From contig BFEA01000504.1 of the NCBI GenBank assembly GCA_003427395.1, forward strand, positions 229,564 to 257,898: DNA of 28,335 bases. Reading direction: 5' to 3'. Below the pieces are notes generated by a model. That model saw only the letters and a list, made by a program, of their open reading frames with translations, was not told the DNA's origin and searched no databases. The translations under genes were made by a program, and so were the position numbers. This document shows, piece after piece, positions 20,383 through 28,020 of this stretch. Positions within the stretch are counted from its first letter, which is position 1, and the number at the start of each line of letters is the position of its first letter. Source of the stretch: Chara braunii (lineage: Eukaryota; Streptophyta; Charophyceae; Charales; Characeae).

Positions 20383-21141
20383 TTAAAACCACCAGTACAT
20401 TTCCCAGCTACAAAAACAAACATGCAGCTTGTGCACAGTTACAGATTTCAGGGCCCCGCTGCCAGAGCAAAATGGCTAGTGCCCCAGCCAAAAGGAGGCC
20501 TGCGGCGGGCCTCTGAAGCACTGGTGTGGATCAGACCACCCCACTCCATCCAGACCTATTTCGACAAACCAGAAGTCGCACAAAAGCTGCACTTCCAACA
20601 GCCTAAAATATACACTGCCAGTGTGAGGAAAAGTACTCGTGGTACACTTCCCCACAAAAAAAAACCTTTACCACGCATGGGCACTGTAGATTTTCGCCCG
20701 GTACTTGTAGACAAGAAAAATAAACAGCACACGGGGCATTGGTGGCTTATGCCACCACTACATTTGAGGCTGTTTTATGCGACCCAGATCAAGCTGCACT
20801 CGTAAAAAATCAAACGAAACGGCGCAGGGCACAATTCTTCTTTTTAGATGGTATAACTGGACATTTTGGTCCCGCAGCCCTGAACCCAGAAAATTGCAGA
20901 TTATATATTTATCCAGCGCTATTCGTTTTGCCTGGGGAGAGGAGTACTCACGACCTTTCCTTGCCAAGTCTAGGAACACCCCTGACACCAGAAAAATAGA
21001 AAAAAAAAAACTCCATTGTGTTTTGTGCTTTTGGCTCGCGCCGCAATCCATTTAGCTCCAGTGGGCCATGCCCCAGAAGTCCCGCCTGCACATTAACAGC
21101 ATCATCAGATAAAAATGGCTGGGAAGCGTACTGGTGATTAA
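20383..21141. mobile_element. TTAA-flanked TIR element of about 750 bp
   Basis: TTAA-containing borders lie at 20383-20386 and 21138-21141. The left end reads ACCACCAGTACATTTCCCAGC; the right end, reversed, reads TCACCAGTACGCTTCCCAGC, so about 18 of 20 bases agree. A second border-like palindrome, GGTGGCTTATGCCACC, lies inside at 20741-20756, which suggests two nested or fused elements. A 127-codon frame (20422-20805) crosses it but shows no transposase motif. Confidence 0.6.
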
Positions 21142-21223
21142 ACCACCAATCCAAATGCCCTGTCGTTGTAGATTTTTCTCGTGAATGAATACCACAGGAA
21201 AATCTGTAGTGATCAGGCAAGGC

Positions 21224-21390
21224 TTAAGCCGCCAATACACGTCCCCAGTCTTGATGAAAAGAAGCTCATCGCCTATCCAGAAAAGTCAGCGCGCCAGCGC
21301 CGTCGATAAAAGAAATCAGTGGTTGGGATCCCTTGTAAGCCTCTGACACGCGCCCCCGTGGCCGATGTGAGGTGTGTACTGATGGTTTAA
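21224..21390. mobile_element. TTAA-flanked MITE, 159 bp
   Basis: TTAA at 21224-21227 and at 21387-21390. The ends are GCCGCCAATACACGTCCCC on the left and, reversed, ACCATCAGTACACACCTC on the right, which is a diverged version of the ACCACCAGTAC TIR. Length is like the 148- and 150-bp copies. It lies 82 bases from the right TTAA of the preceding element, and that 82-bp spacer also starts ACCACCAATCC. Confidence 0.6.
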
Positions 21391-21554
21391 ATCCAAAAGG
21401 AAAAGGCTGGTGGGCCCACAAAAACCTACTGAAATCAAATCCGGGAGAAAAAAAAGGGAAACATAACAGAAACTGGACTGGGCTACACTTCTTTTTTTTT
21501 TTTCTTTTTTTTTCAGAACCTCTTGGTTCTGCCTCCTACCATTCTGGGGAGCTG

Positions 21555-21681
21555 AGAACAGTCTTTTTTGAGCCAAGAGAAGTTTCACGTCCAGGAATAG
21601 TCTAAGGGCACCATTTACTCAGAACAGTCTTCTTTGAGCCGAGAGAAGGTCCGCATCTGGGAAGTGTCCAAGGGACTATAT
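21555..21681 (+). repeat. Two tandem units of about 66 bp
   Basis: AGAACAGTCTTTTTTGAGCC (21555) and AGAACAGTCTTCTTTGAGCC (21621) begin two copies that stay aligned through AAGGG near 21605 and 21671. About ten mismatches, so an older duplication. Confidence 0.75.
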
Positions 21682-21916
21682 GATTGAACACATACGGTTT
21701 GCGCTACCTACCGCCCGGCGGATCCAAACCAGTTAAAAAACTAAAAAACAAGAAAAAAACAGAAACTTTACTCAGAACACAGAACACCCTAAGACGCCCT
21801 GCCTGGCTGGCAAGGCCCTAATCTCAGAAAGATACACAACCAGGAAGACAAAAAAGGAAAACAAAGATAGATTTGGACGTTATAGCAGTCACATACATTT
21901 AGTGTGAGTATGGGCC

Positions 21917-22320
21917 TCGCTGCACTGCTCTAGTGCAGCGAAGTTTCAAGAATAATGCCTCGCTCCACTTACTCTAGTACAATGGAACTCATGACAACAC
22001 CCTTCCTTCAAGAGCTGTCAGAAAGCGCCTTCTCTCTCTTCGAAGGGCACTCTTCGATTTTTCCTTTTTTTTTTTCCCTCTTTTGTTTTATTTTCTTTCT
22101 CCATGAAAGAGCTAGTGCCTTGGGAGAAGTTCAGAGAACTTCAGACATCATTGGTATCGATACTATCGAATCTATCGATTCACTTCTTCTTTTCTTTTTT
22201 CCCCTTATCTTTCTGGTGCCATCTAGCTGGCACGAGGTTCAGCACTTCACCGTCAAGGTAGGCTGGTATCGCTGCCTCCCTCAAAGGAGGGAGGCAACGA
22301 CCTGCACTACAAAGTGCAGG
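21917..22320. repeat. Cluster of perfect short hairpins
   Basis: TCGCTGCACT/AGTGCAGCGA (21917-21926 with 21932-21941, 5-base loop), GAAGTTC/GAACTTC (near 22125), GCCTCCCTC/GAGGGAGGC (22274-22282 with 22287-22295) and CCTGCACT/AGTGCAGG (22301-22308 with 22313-22320) are all perfect stems with loops of three to five bases. Together they are unusual for 400 bases. They may be palindromic insert scars or structured RNA; no known RNA family is recognised. Confidence 0.55.
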
Positions 22321-22375
22321 CTCGGCAGAAAGCATTTTCAAGCGCCCACGGGCGACGTATGAGCCTAGTGGTGGT

Positions 22376-22720
22376 GGTGGTGGTTTAAGCAAAAAAATAG
22401 ACGGTGTGCGGCTCCCATGCAAACTATCAGGATCAGATCCTGTTGACCAATGTCTGCGTCTACGTATGGACCAAGTAGTGGTGGTTTGAACCACCAGTAC
22501 TTGGCCCAGCTATCGGCCATGGGATAAAATAGAGTGGAAACGTTTTTAGTCGGATGAATTTGGGTGCTCTTGTAGTGGCCCGTACATTTCCTAAAATGGT
22601 AGCTCGATAACGGGCACTTATTTAGGAAGTACTGGTGGTTTAAGCCAAAAAAAGTAGGTTGTGTGAAGCTCGTATCCAAACTATCAGGACCAGATCCTGT
22701 TGAGCCATGCCTTGGTGTAC
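22376..22720 (+). repeat. Direct repeat of about 85 bp on both sides of a MITE
   Basis: GTGGTTTAAGC-AAAAAAA begins both 22376-22460 and 22636-22720. Both continue through CAAACTATCAGGA-CAGATCCTGTTGA with about ten differences. The ACCACCAGTAC MITE at 22490-22639 lies between the copies. The spacing of 260 bases suggests a tandem duplication that included the element's border. Confidence 0.7.
22486..22643. mobile_element. TTAA-type MITE, 150 bp, ACCACCAGTAC family
   Basis: Starts ACCACCAGTACTTGGCCC after TTGA (a one-base variant of TTAA) at 22486-22489 and ends GGAAGTACTGGTGGT before TTAA at 22640-22643. The interior aligns with the 16764-16911 copy (GGATAAAATAGAGT, GATGAATTTGGG, GTAGTGGCCCGTAC). 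The preceding GGACCAAGTAGTGGTGGT looks like the right end of a further, abutting element. Confidence 0.8.
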
Positions 22721-23351
22721 GTTTCACAACCCAATGCCTCCAGTCCCAAGCCAACTATTTTCCCATGAACTAATGTGACCATTCTATTTGCCAGCAAACA
22801 CCAGGACACAGCCCAACCCCTCTTATACTGTACTTATAGACTGGCATGAGCAGACATTTCCATAATTTGGCTGTAAAGGTGCATACACTATTTGCCTGCA
22901 TCTCAATGAATGTTTTTCTATGGGACCATGGCCTCGGTCGCCAACAGGAGCAGCTCTCCACCTGTAGATAAGACGGAGGTTCCAGGCAATAAGAGTACCA
23001 GTACATTTTCCAGAGGGAAAAAAAAAAGCAAAAAAAAGAAAATGACTACAACCATGCAGAGTCGTCCTCCCAGTTGTGCACAATCTCCACCAATGTGAGC
23101 TACTGCAAGAACCTACTGAGCAGGACAAAAACAAAAACAAAGCTGTGATTGGAGTTAGGCATCAATGGCAGTCCTCGTCTGAGTACGAAAATGCCCCGAA
23201 GGCTCCGTTCCACAGCACTACCAGTAGCTCTGCCTCATTATACATCAACACCAGCGTTGCTGCAGTGAGTCTACAGGCATGCTTGGATCTACGGCGATTG
23301 CTTGTTTGCGCAATTCCTTGCTTGCATTTCATGTGCAATGGAGCCATCCCC
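22721..23351. other. Spacer, no gene recognised
   Basis: Balanced composition, small frames on both strands, none with a motif I know. AGTACCAGTACATTTTCC near 22996 resembles the inner part of the ACCACCAGTACATTTCCC end and may be an eroded element border. Confidence 0.4.
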
Positions 23352-23564
23352 TTCAACCACCACACCACTACTTGGCCCATACATCGGCCGCGGGGCGTTG
23401 TCGTTAACGCTCCGCAACTTCCGGAGGCCCGGGGTATCCAACCTAAACACCGGCGCTGAACCAAAACTTTTTTTTTTTGCTTGCACTGGCGGGTCGGCAC
23501 AAAACGGCATGCAGGCCGTTTTCAGGCTCGGCATCGATAGCTGGGCCAAGTACTGGTGGTTTAC
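23352..23564. mobile_element. ACCACCA-family MITE, 205 bp, with tRNA-like interior
   Basis: The left end reads ACCACCACACCACTACTTGG, continuing CCCATACATCGGCC; the right end, reversed, reads ACCACCAGTACTTGGCCCAG, continuing CTATCGATGCC. The TIR is therefore about 28 bases with one 5-base insertion. Borders are TTCA and TTAC, both one step from TTAA. The interior (about 23390-23440) contains GGGCGTTGTCGTTAACGC followed by a perfect 5-bp stem CTCCG/CGGAG around a 7-base loop, then GGGGTATCCAACC. This looks like the D, anticodon and T arms of a decayed tRNA. Confidence 0.65.
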
Positions 23565-23945
23565 GTCACATATGGAATATGGCCTTGCACTAAGGAGCAT
23601 ATTACGTGGCACCAGAGCCCAAACCCACCCAAACAGGTAAAGGAGGTCACATCCCCCGCCCCCCGACACTAATCCTGACCACCTCCGGCAATCTGTACAT
23701 CAGGCTCTGGCAGACAGGCAGCGCCTGCCGTGGAACATTTTCAGAGCCACTCAGTAGCGAGAAGCCCTCCGAGAGGGCCCACGTGGGCAGAGGCCCACCT
23801 CCAAAGGGGAGAAGCACATAGGTTTTGAATTGCGAAAACAATCATCCTTCCCCGAACACAACACACCCTCCTCATAACTGTATTGAATCGCAAAGATAGG
23901 CTAGATACATCTATGAAAAATATGCATTGCACTTTTCAGGAAAAG

Positions 23946-24110
23946 GGCGCCTTGTGCTCGGGGGAAGACGATCGTGTCTCAGGACGCACCCGGACGTGGA
24001 GTTACTCTAATTCATGATCTGCACCTGGAAGCGCAGATGCCCACAGGTGCACATTCATTTTTAGGGTACGTTATGTTCGGGGGAAGACGGTAGTTTTACC
24101 CTTATGAACA
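23946..24110 (+). repeat. Two diverged tandem units of about 117 bp
   Basis: TTGTGCTCGGGGGAAGACGA (about 23951) and TTATGTTCGGGGGAAGACGG (about 24068) begin two units that also share GGA-GTG-...AATTCA. A nearby CCCCGAACACAA (about 23852) is the inverse of the same word. The rest of 23565-24592 has no recognised feature. Confidence 0.6.
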
Positions 24111-24605
24111 CGGATAGGTGATTTCGAGAATTCACCCCCTTCCAAACAGAACCTCCACTCTCGGCTCTGTTTGCTCCAAGGCCTCTGTCAGAATGCATCT
24201 GGACAACTACGGGGTCAGGTGCAGATCATGCACCTCATACTCTGCAAGTCCACATACATCCTGACAGACCACTCGCACCATTAGACCACATATACAGGGA
24301 CTGCAGCAAATACCCCCCTACGAATAGAACACAGCATTAAAGAGAAAAAGAATACAGAGCACACAAGGTCAGAATCTTACCTATGTGAGAGTAGAAAGGC
24401 CAGTTTCAGCTCAGGTTCGAGCAGCGACCCTATTTTCCACTGCCGCCTTTCCCGACGAGAACACCCGGTCATTACCACTGCATCTAGACTGAAAGTTGCA
24501 GCAAATACAGCTACATTGACCAGGCAAGGTCAACAAAAGTTTTTAGTCTTCACAACCACCACATCATTCCACCAAAGCTGCACTGAGAACATAAAAGACG
24601 AAAAC

Positions 24606-24723
24606 GTCCTTCAGGACATCTGTTAAAATTGGAACCATACAGAGAAGATTAGCATGGGCCCCTGTGCAAGGATGACACACATAAATTGAGAAACGGTCCA
24701 AAAAAAAAAAAAAAAAAAAAAAA
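24606..24723 (+). pseudogene. U6 snRNA retropseudogene with poly(A) tail and target duplication
   Basis: Bases 24606-24699 match plant-type U6 spliceosomal RNA over its full length. The 5' stem GTCC-TTCA-GGAC comes first, then AAAATTGGAAC, the invariant ACAGAGA box, TTAGCATGG with the AGC triad, CAAGGATGACAC and the plant-type 3' end CATAAATTGAGAAACGGTCC. Differences include an extra G in the GGCCCC run and changes at former CpG sites (CGC to TGT, CGAG to TGAG). A 24-base A run follows at 24700-24723 in place of the T-run terminator. GACGAAAAC (24597-24605) and GATGAAAAC (24724-24732), extendable to 12 of 13 bases, are the target duplication. No U6 upstream element or TATA box precedes it. 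The genuine RNA pairs with U4 and U2 in the spliceosome; this copy should be silent. Confidence 0.92.
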
Positions 24724-24864
24724 GATGAAAACACACATGCACTAGCTACATACCAAAGGGAAATGGAAATAAAAGACAGGGAACAAGAGCGATGAGAAGC
24801 TCGCATGCAGCCATATACTTGGATGGATCTGATCCATGGCACAGATACTCACCACACCTTTCAG

Positions 24865-25119
24865 GGCGTACTCAGACTCGCGCTTTCCTGAATGTATCCG
24901 ACAGCAATTACGGCCAGGCCTGGATGCATCTGACTGCAATCACATCCCGAGCTCCGTTGAAAAAGATCAAGTTAGGTTTTTCAAAGATACACTGGGAACC
25001 ACATATAATGGCAGACCTAACTTGACACCTATGCGAAGATGCATTCGTCATTTTTCACGTCTCATGGGCAGTGGGGCAAAGGCTCACAACCCAATGCATA
25101 TAGCCAACATGATGACCAG
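24865..25119 (+). CDS. Candidate exon of unknown gene (85 codons)
   Basis: An open stretch (from ATG 24836 to TAG 25135) contains an interval bounded by a splice-like CACACCTTTCAG before 24865 and GACCAG/GT at 25119-25120. The translation has ordinary, non-repetitive composition: SDSRFPECIRQQLRPG, SSVEKDQVRFFKDTLG, NGRPNLTPMRRCIRHFSRLM. I recognise no family. The last 32 bases are repeated at 25273-25304, followed there by a better donor, GTACGT. It could be an exon of a host gene, a fragment of a mobile element's gene, or a chance frame. Confidence 0.25.
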
Positions 25120-25306
25120 GTTCATGCTCGGCTAGCACTCGAGAGTCCATTCATGTGGACTTCCTAACAACGAAAAAAAGAAAAGGTGACAGCTAAGCAG
25201 TTCTCACGGCCCTCTGATACGTCTGGATGACAAGAGAAAGGCCAGAGGACAGCAAAGGCAAAAGCATACCCTAACCCAATGCATATAGCCAACATGATGA
25301 CCAGGT
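25088..25306 (+). repeat. Identical 34-bp direct repeat, 185 bases apart
   Basis: AACCCAATGCATATAGCCAA and the following 14 bases (to GACCAGGT) are identical at 25088-25121 and 25273-25306; weaker similarity extends a little upstream (GGCAAA-GC). No similarity is seen in between. It may be a duplicated exon end or the terminal duplication of an insertion. Confidence 0.8.
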
Positions 25307-25396
25307 ACGTGGGAGAGTACAGGAGGAACGGATGTCCCCGTCTCCTCTTATTCCACCTCCTTCCGACCTCCGTGACAGTCTGTGCAGATCTTCATT

Positions 25397-25610
25397 TCTT
25401 ATTTATTTATTTATTTTAATTTAATTTAATTTTATTTTATTTTAGGGGAGAGACAGCGGACTGTTGTCCTCCTCAACCTACTGTCCACAGCTGTACAGAC
25501 TGACAAGGAGGATGACCTGATGCAGAACACTGTACACAGCACATACGAGGCCAGGTGGAGAGGGAGGCAGAGGACTGCTGTCCTCCTTAACCTACTGTCC
25601 GCACAGTCTA
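25397..25610 (+). repeat. (TTAT/TTTAA)n microsatellite and a 110-bp duplication
   Basis: TTAT and TTTAA repeats fill about 25397-25444. They are followed by GGACTGTTGTCCTCCTCAAC then CTACTGTCC (about 25457), which recurs as GGACTGCTGTCCTCCTTAAC then CTACTGTCC (about 25572). GGACTG/CAGTCC-type inverse words within each copy give small hairpins. Confidence 0.7.
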
Positions 25611-25786
25611 GTAGTCATTCCTCGCCCCCATTCCACCTATTGGGTTCACAGCACTGGGATGGAAAATCGGCAGAGAAAGATGTCACATAGAAACCCCAGT
25701 GGGCACCAGGTAATGTCAGTGTCACAGCATATGGCAGGCCAACAAGACCACCTTCACACTATGAAAATCCCTTGCGTGGTAGGGGT

Positions 25787-26000
25787 CCCCCACAGCTAGG
25801 CTATTCAGCCAACACCCCCCCGCCGCACGCAAAATTGCAGCTTCCCGTGATTGCACTGACCTCAGGCAGCTCCCATGGGGAGCATGGAAGGTACCCCACA
25901 GCTATGCCATTAAACCACCAGAATCTCTGCCGCATACAAAATTGCAGCTTCCCGTGATTACAGTGGCCTCAAGCAGGCTGACGGCCACCGTGGAGGGCGC
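25787..26000 (+). repeat. Tandem duplication, unit about 107 bp
   Basis: CCCCACAGCTAGGCTATTCA and CCCCACAGCTATGCCATTAA begin two units. Both carry AAAATTGCAGCTTCCCGTGA (25831 and 25938). The second unit contains ATTAAACCACCAGAATC, a TIR-like end of the ACCACCA family. Confidence 0.75.
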
Positions 26001-26622
26001 CAAATTTGGCATTTTTTCGTGCTCAGAATTGAGCAAGAACAAGTCTGCAAACAATCAGGGGCATCAATTTGTTCCTCCTCTTTTCGGGGGAAAAAAAAAC
26101 ATCAGAAAATCCCAAAGACAACTCCTAGATAATATTTTATCATGTCTTTTTTCAGTCCTTTCATGCCTCCATAGCAGAATGGTTTTGATGTCGAAGCTCC
26201 TCCTCCGCTCAACCCTGGGCATTCGAACCGTTGCAGAGCTGGACCTACTGGCCACCACCAGCTCTTCTCTTTCTTCTATAAAAGGAAACTGCACCTCTCC
26301 TTCTATAAAAGGAAACTGCACCTCTCCTTCTTCTTCTATAAAAGGAAACTGCACCTCTCCTTCTTCTATAAAAGGAAACTGCACCGATTGTAAGCCTGAA
26401 AGCCGTTGCCAGCCTGATGCCTACCGTGCTGCGCCGAATACAACGGATGGTCACTACGCCTGTCTTTGGAACAACTTTCAGGCTAGATACAGCAATAATC
26501 ACTGTACACCTTCTTCGGCAAAGACGGTAGGGGAAACTCCCAGCATGGAGCTCAAACCCCTCTCCTCAGAGAACCCCTCTCCTCAGAGACTCCATCTATT
26601 TGTGGTGGTAATCACCTGCTGA
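25942..26622 (+). CDS. Longest open frame of the right half (226 codons), doubtful
   Basis: The frame opens inside a duplicated repeat and crosses a minisatellite encoding SIKGNCTSP units. It contains no domain I recognise and its first ATG lies in repeat DNA. The repeat units have lengths divisible by three (27, 33, 30), so the frame survives them, which is why it is long. The opposite strand is also open across the same units, arguing for chance. I keep it only because it is the longest frame here. Confidence 0.15.
   Translation: MQLPVITVASSRLTATVEGAKFGIFSCSELSKNKSANNQGHQFVPPLFGGKKNIRKSQRQLLDNILSCLFSVLSCLHSRMVLMSKLLLRSTLGIRTVAELDLLATTSSSLSSIKGNCTSPSIKGNCTSPSSSIKGNCTSPSSIKGNCTDCKPESRCQPDAYRAAPNTTDGHYACLWNNFQARYSNNHCTPSSAKTVGETPSMELKPLSSENPSPQRLHLFVVVITC
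26277..26395 (+). repeat. Minisatellite, four copies of TATAAAAGGAAACTGCACC
   Basis: The word TATAAAAGGAAACTGCACC starts at 26277, 26304, 26337 and 26367. Spacers differ only by extra TTC triplets. Each copy carries a consensus-like TATA box, so the array could act as a cluster of core-promoter elements; that is speculation. Nearby, ACCCCTCTCCTCAGAGA occurs twice in a row at about 26557-26590. Confidence 0.85.
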
Positions 26623-27049
26623 CAACAAGGGCAGCATTGACTGTTCCCCTGTTGAGGAGGAGGGAGCGACTACCAGCGCTGCCTGAGAGCAACCACCTGG
26701 CCTCTTCAGCCAAGGTTAAGTGTAACCTGACCTTCGCTGCCATGTTATAGCACCTTCCCAGGCCACACCCGCTTCTTTGGCCCAGCAGGTCAAACTGACG
26801 TCCATCCCCCTTGTGCAACGGTGCCAGCCCCGACTAGGGACCTCGCTCATGTGCGAAATGAGAATGAATCTTCCGCTAGAACGTGGGAATATGCACCGCC
26901 GCCATACTTGTGTCTTTCGTGCATCTGCTGAGTAGTGAAACGAGACCCCTAGGACTCACGCCAATAGTGGATCCTGGAAACAAAACATCATAACAAAGAA
27001 GTGAAGTTCGACAACATGCACAGGCACAGGCCTAAGGAAGCATGCTTAG
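26623..27049. other. Spacer, no gene recognised
   Basis: Balanced composition, small frames only. No repeat partner or RNA gene seen. Confidence 0.45.
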
Positions 27050-28020
27050 GTACTCAGAACGTTGGTACTTAGTACGTTCTTTTTTTCACTCGTGATAAAC
27101 AAGGGCATCACTGAGGACGTACTTAGCAACTTGCGCAGGCCTCATGAAACAATAATGAGGTACCTTGTACGTTGGCACTTACTTAGTAGTCCATTCTTCG
27201 CTCGTGACGAACAAGCGCATGTCTAAGGTGTTTGGCAGGAGGCATAGAACTTGGAAACGTTGGCACCACCACCACCACCACAAAAAAAAAAAAAAAAAAA
27301 AAAAGGGTCGGCACTTAGTACGTTCTTCGCTAGTGACGAAACTTAGGACGTTGGTACTAAGTTGGCACTTAGTACGTTCTTCGCTCGTAACGATACTTAG
27401 TACGCTGGTACTAAGCTGGCACTTAGTACGTTCTTCGCTCGTGACGATACTTTAGTACGCTGGTACTAAGCTGGCACTTAGTACGTTGGTACTAAGCTTG
27501 GCACTTAGTACGTTGTTCTTCGCTCGTGACGAGTACGCTGGTACTAAGCTTGGCACTTATTACGTTCTTCGCTTCACATACAGCAGCAGAATGACCTTCG
27601 AATGCTACCTCCTCCCAACCCTTGTCCCAGTCCCACAAAGAAATGTTTCTGTCTACGCCCGCACAGGATGCGACGAGATAAGGTAAGTTGTGATGGATTG
27701 CAAACCACCACGTGACGAGTACGATGGTACTAAGCTGGCACTTCGTACGTTCTTCGCTCGTGACGAAACTTAGTACGCTGGTACTTAATATTAGTACGTT
27801 GGTACGCTGGTACTTAGTATTTAGTACGTTGGTACTAAGTTGGCACTTAGTACGTTCTTCGCTCGTGACGAAACTTAGGACGTTGGTACCAAGTTGGTAC
27901 TTAGTACGTTCTTCGCTCGTGACTGACAAGCCGTGTCTAAGAAAGTGCTTGTCAGGAAGCATACTCAAGAACTTAAAATTAAGTACGTCCTTCACTCGCG
28001 ATAAACAAGCGCATGTGTAA
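27050..28020. repeat. Minisatellite of GTACTAAG/CTTAGTAC hairpins and TTCGCTCGTGACGA blocks
   Basis: The core CTTAGTACGTTCTTCGCTCG is repeated about eight times with few changes (near 27195, 27325, 27379, 27431, 27516, 27750, 27857 and 27909), plus about four diverged copies. Units are about 50-65 bases in the middle; at the edges (27060-27240 and 27900-28030) a longer form adds AACAAGCGCATGT-TAAGGAAGT. GGTACTAAG-CTGG-CACTTAGTAC inside each unit is an inverted repeat, so each unit can form a hairpin. A (CAC)n-(A)24 tract lies at about 27265-27303. The island 27582-27704 is not repeat and encodes the WD40 fragment. Confidence 0.85.
27582..27704 (-). CDS. WD40-repeat exon resembling coatomer subunit beta' (COPI), partial
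   Basis: On the minus strand 41 codons read FAIHHNLPYLVAS, then DRNISLWDWDKGWEE, then FEGHSAA. The order H-x-x-LPY, D-x-x-I-x-LWDW-x-KGW, FEGHS is the layout of a WD40 blade, and LWDWDKGW with FEGHS is what I know from beta'-COP (COPB2), a COPI vesicle-coat subunit of Golgi-to-ER transport. The blade keeps the Asp and the WD pair, and the GH of the next blade. Directly after GHSAA comes GTATGT, a good splice donor. No clear acceptor AG sits at the other border; minisatellite units flank it within about ten bases on both sides. It is either one exon of a minus-strand gene with repeat-filled introns or a captured fragment. I found no other blade in the window. Confidence 0.6.

Noticed and set aside
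20422-20805. 127-codon frame inside a TIR element as a transposase
   Set aside because: No DDE/DDD-like pattern or DNA-binding motif is visible, and a single short frame inside a TTAA element is likely chance.
26277-26395. Repeated TATAAAAGG words as real promoters
   Set aside because: They are copies within a minisatellite and no gene start follows them.
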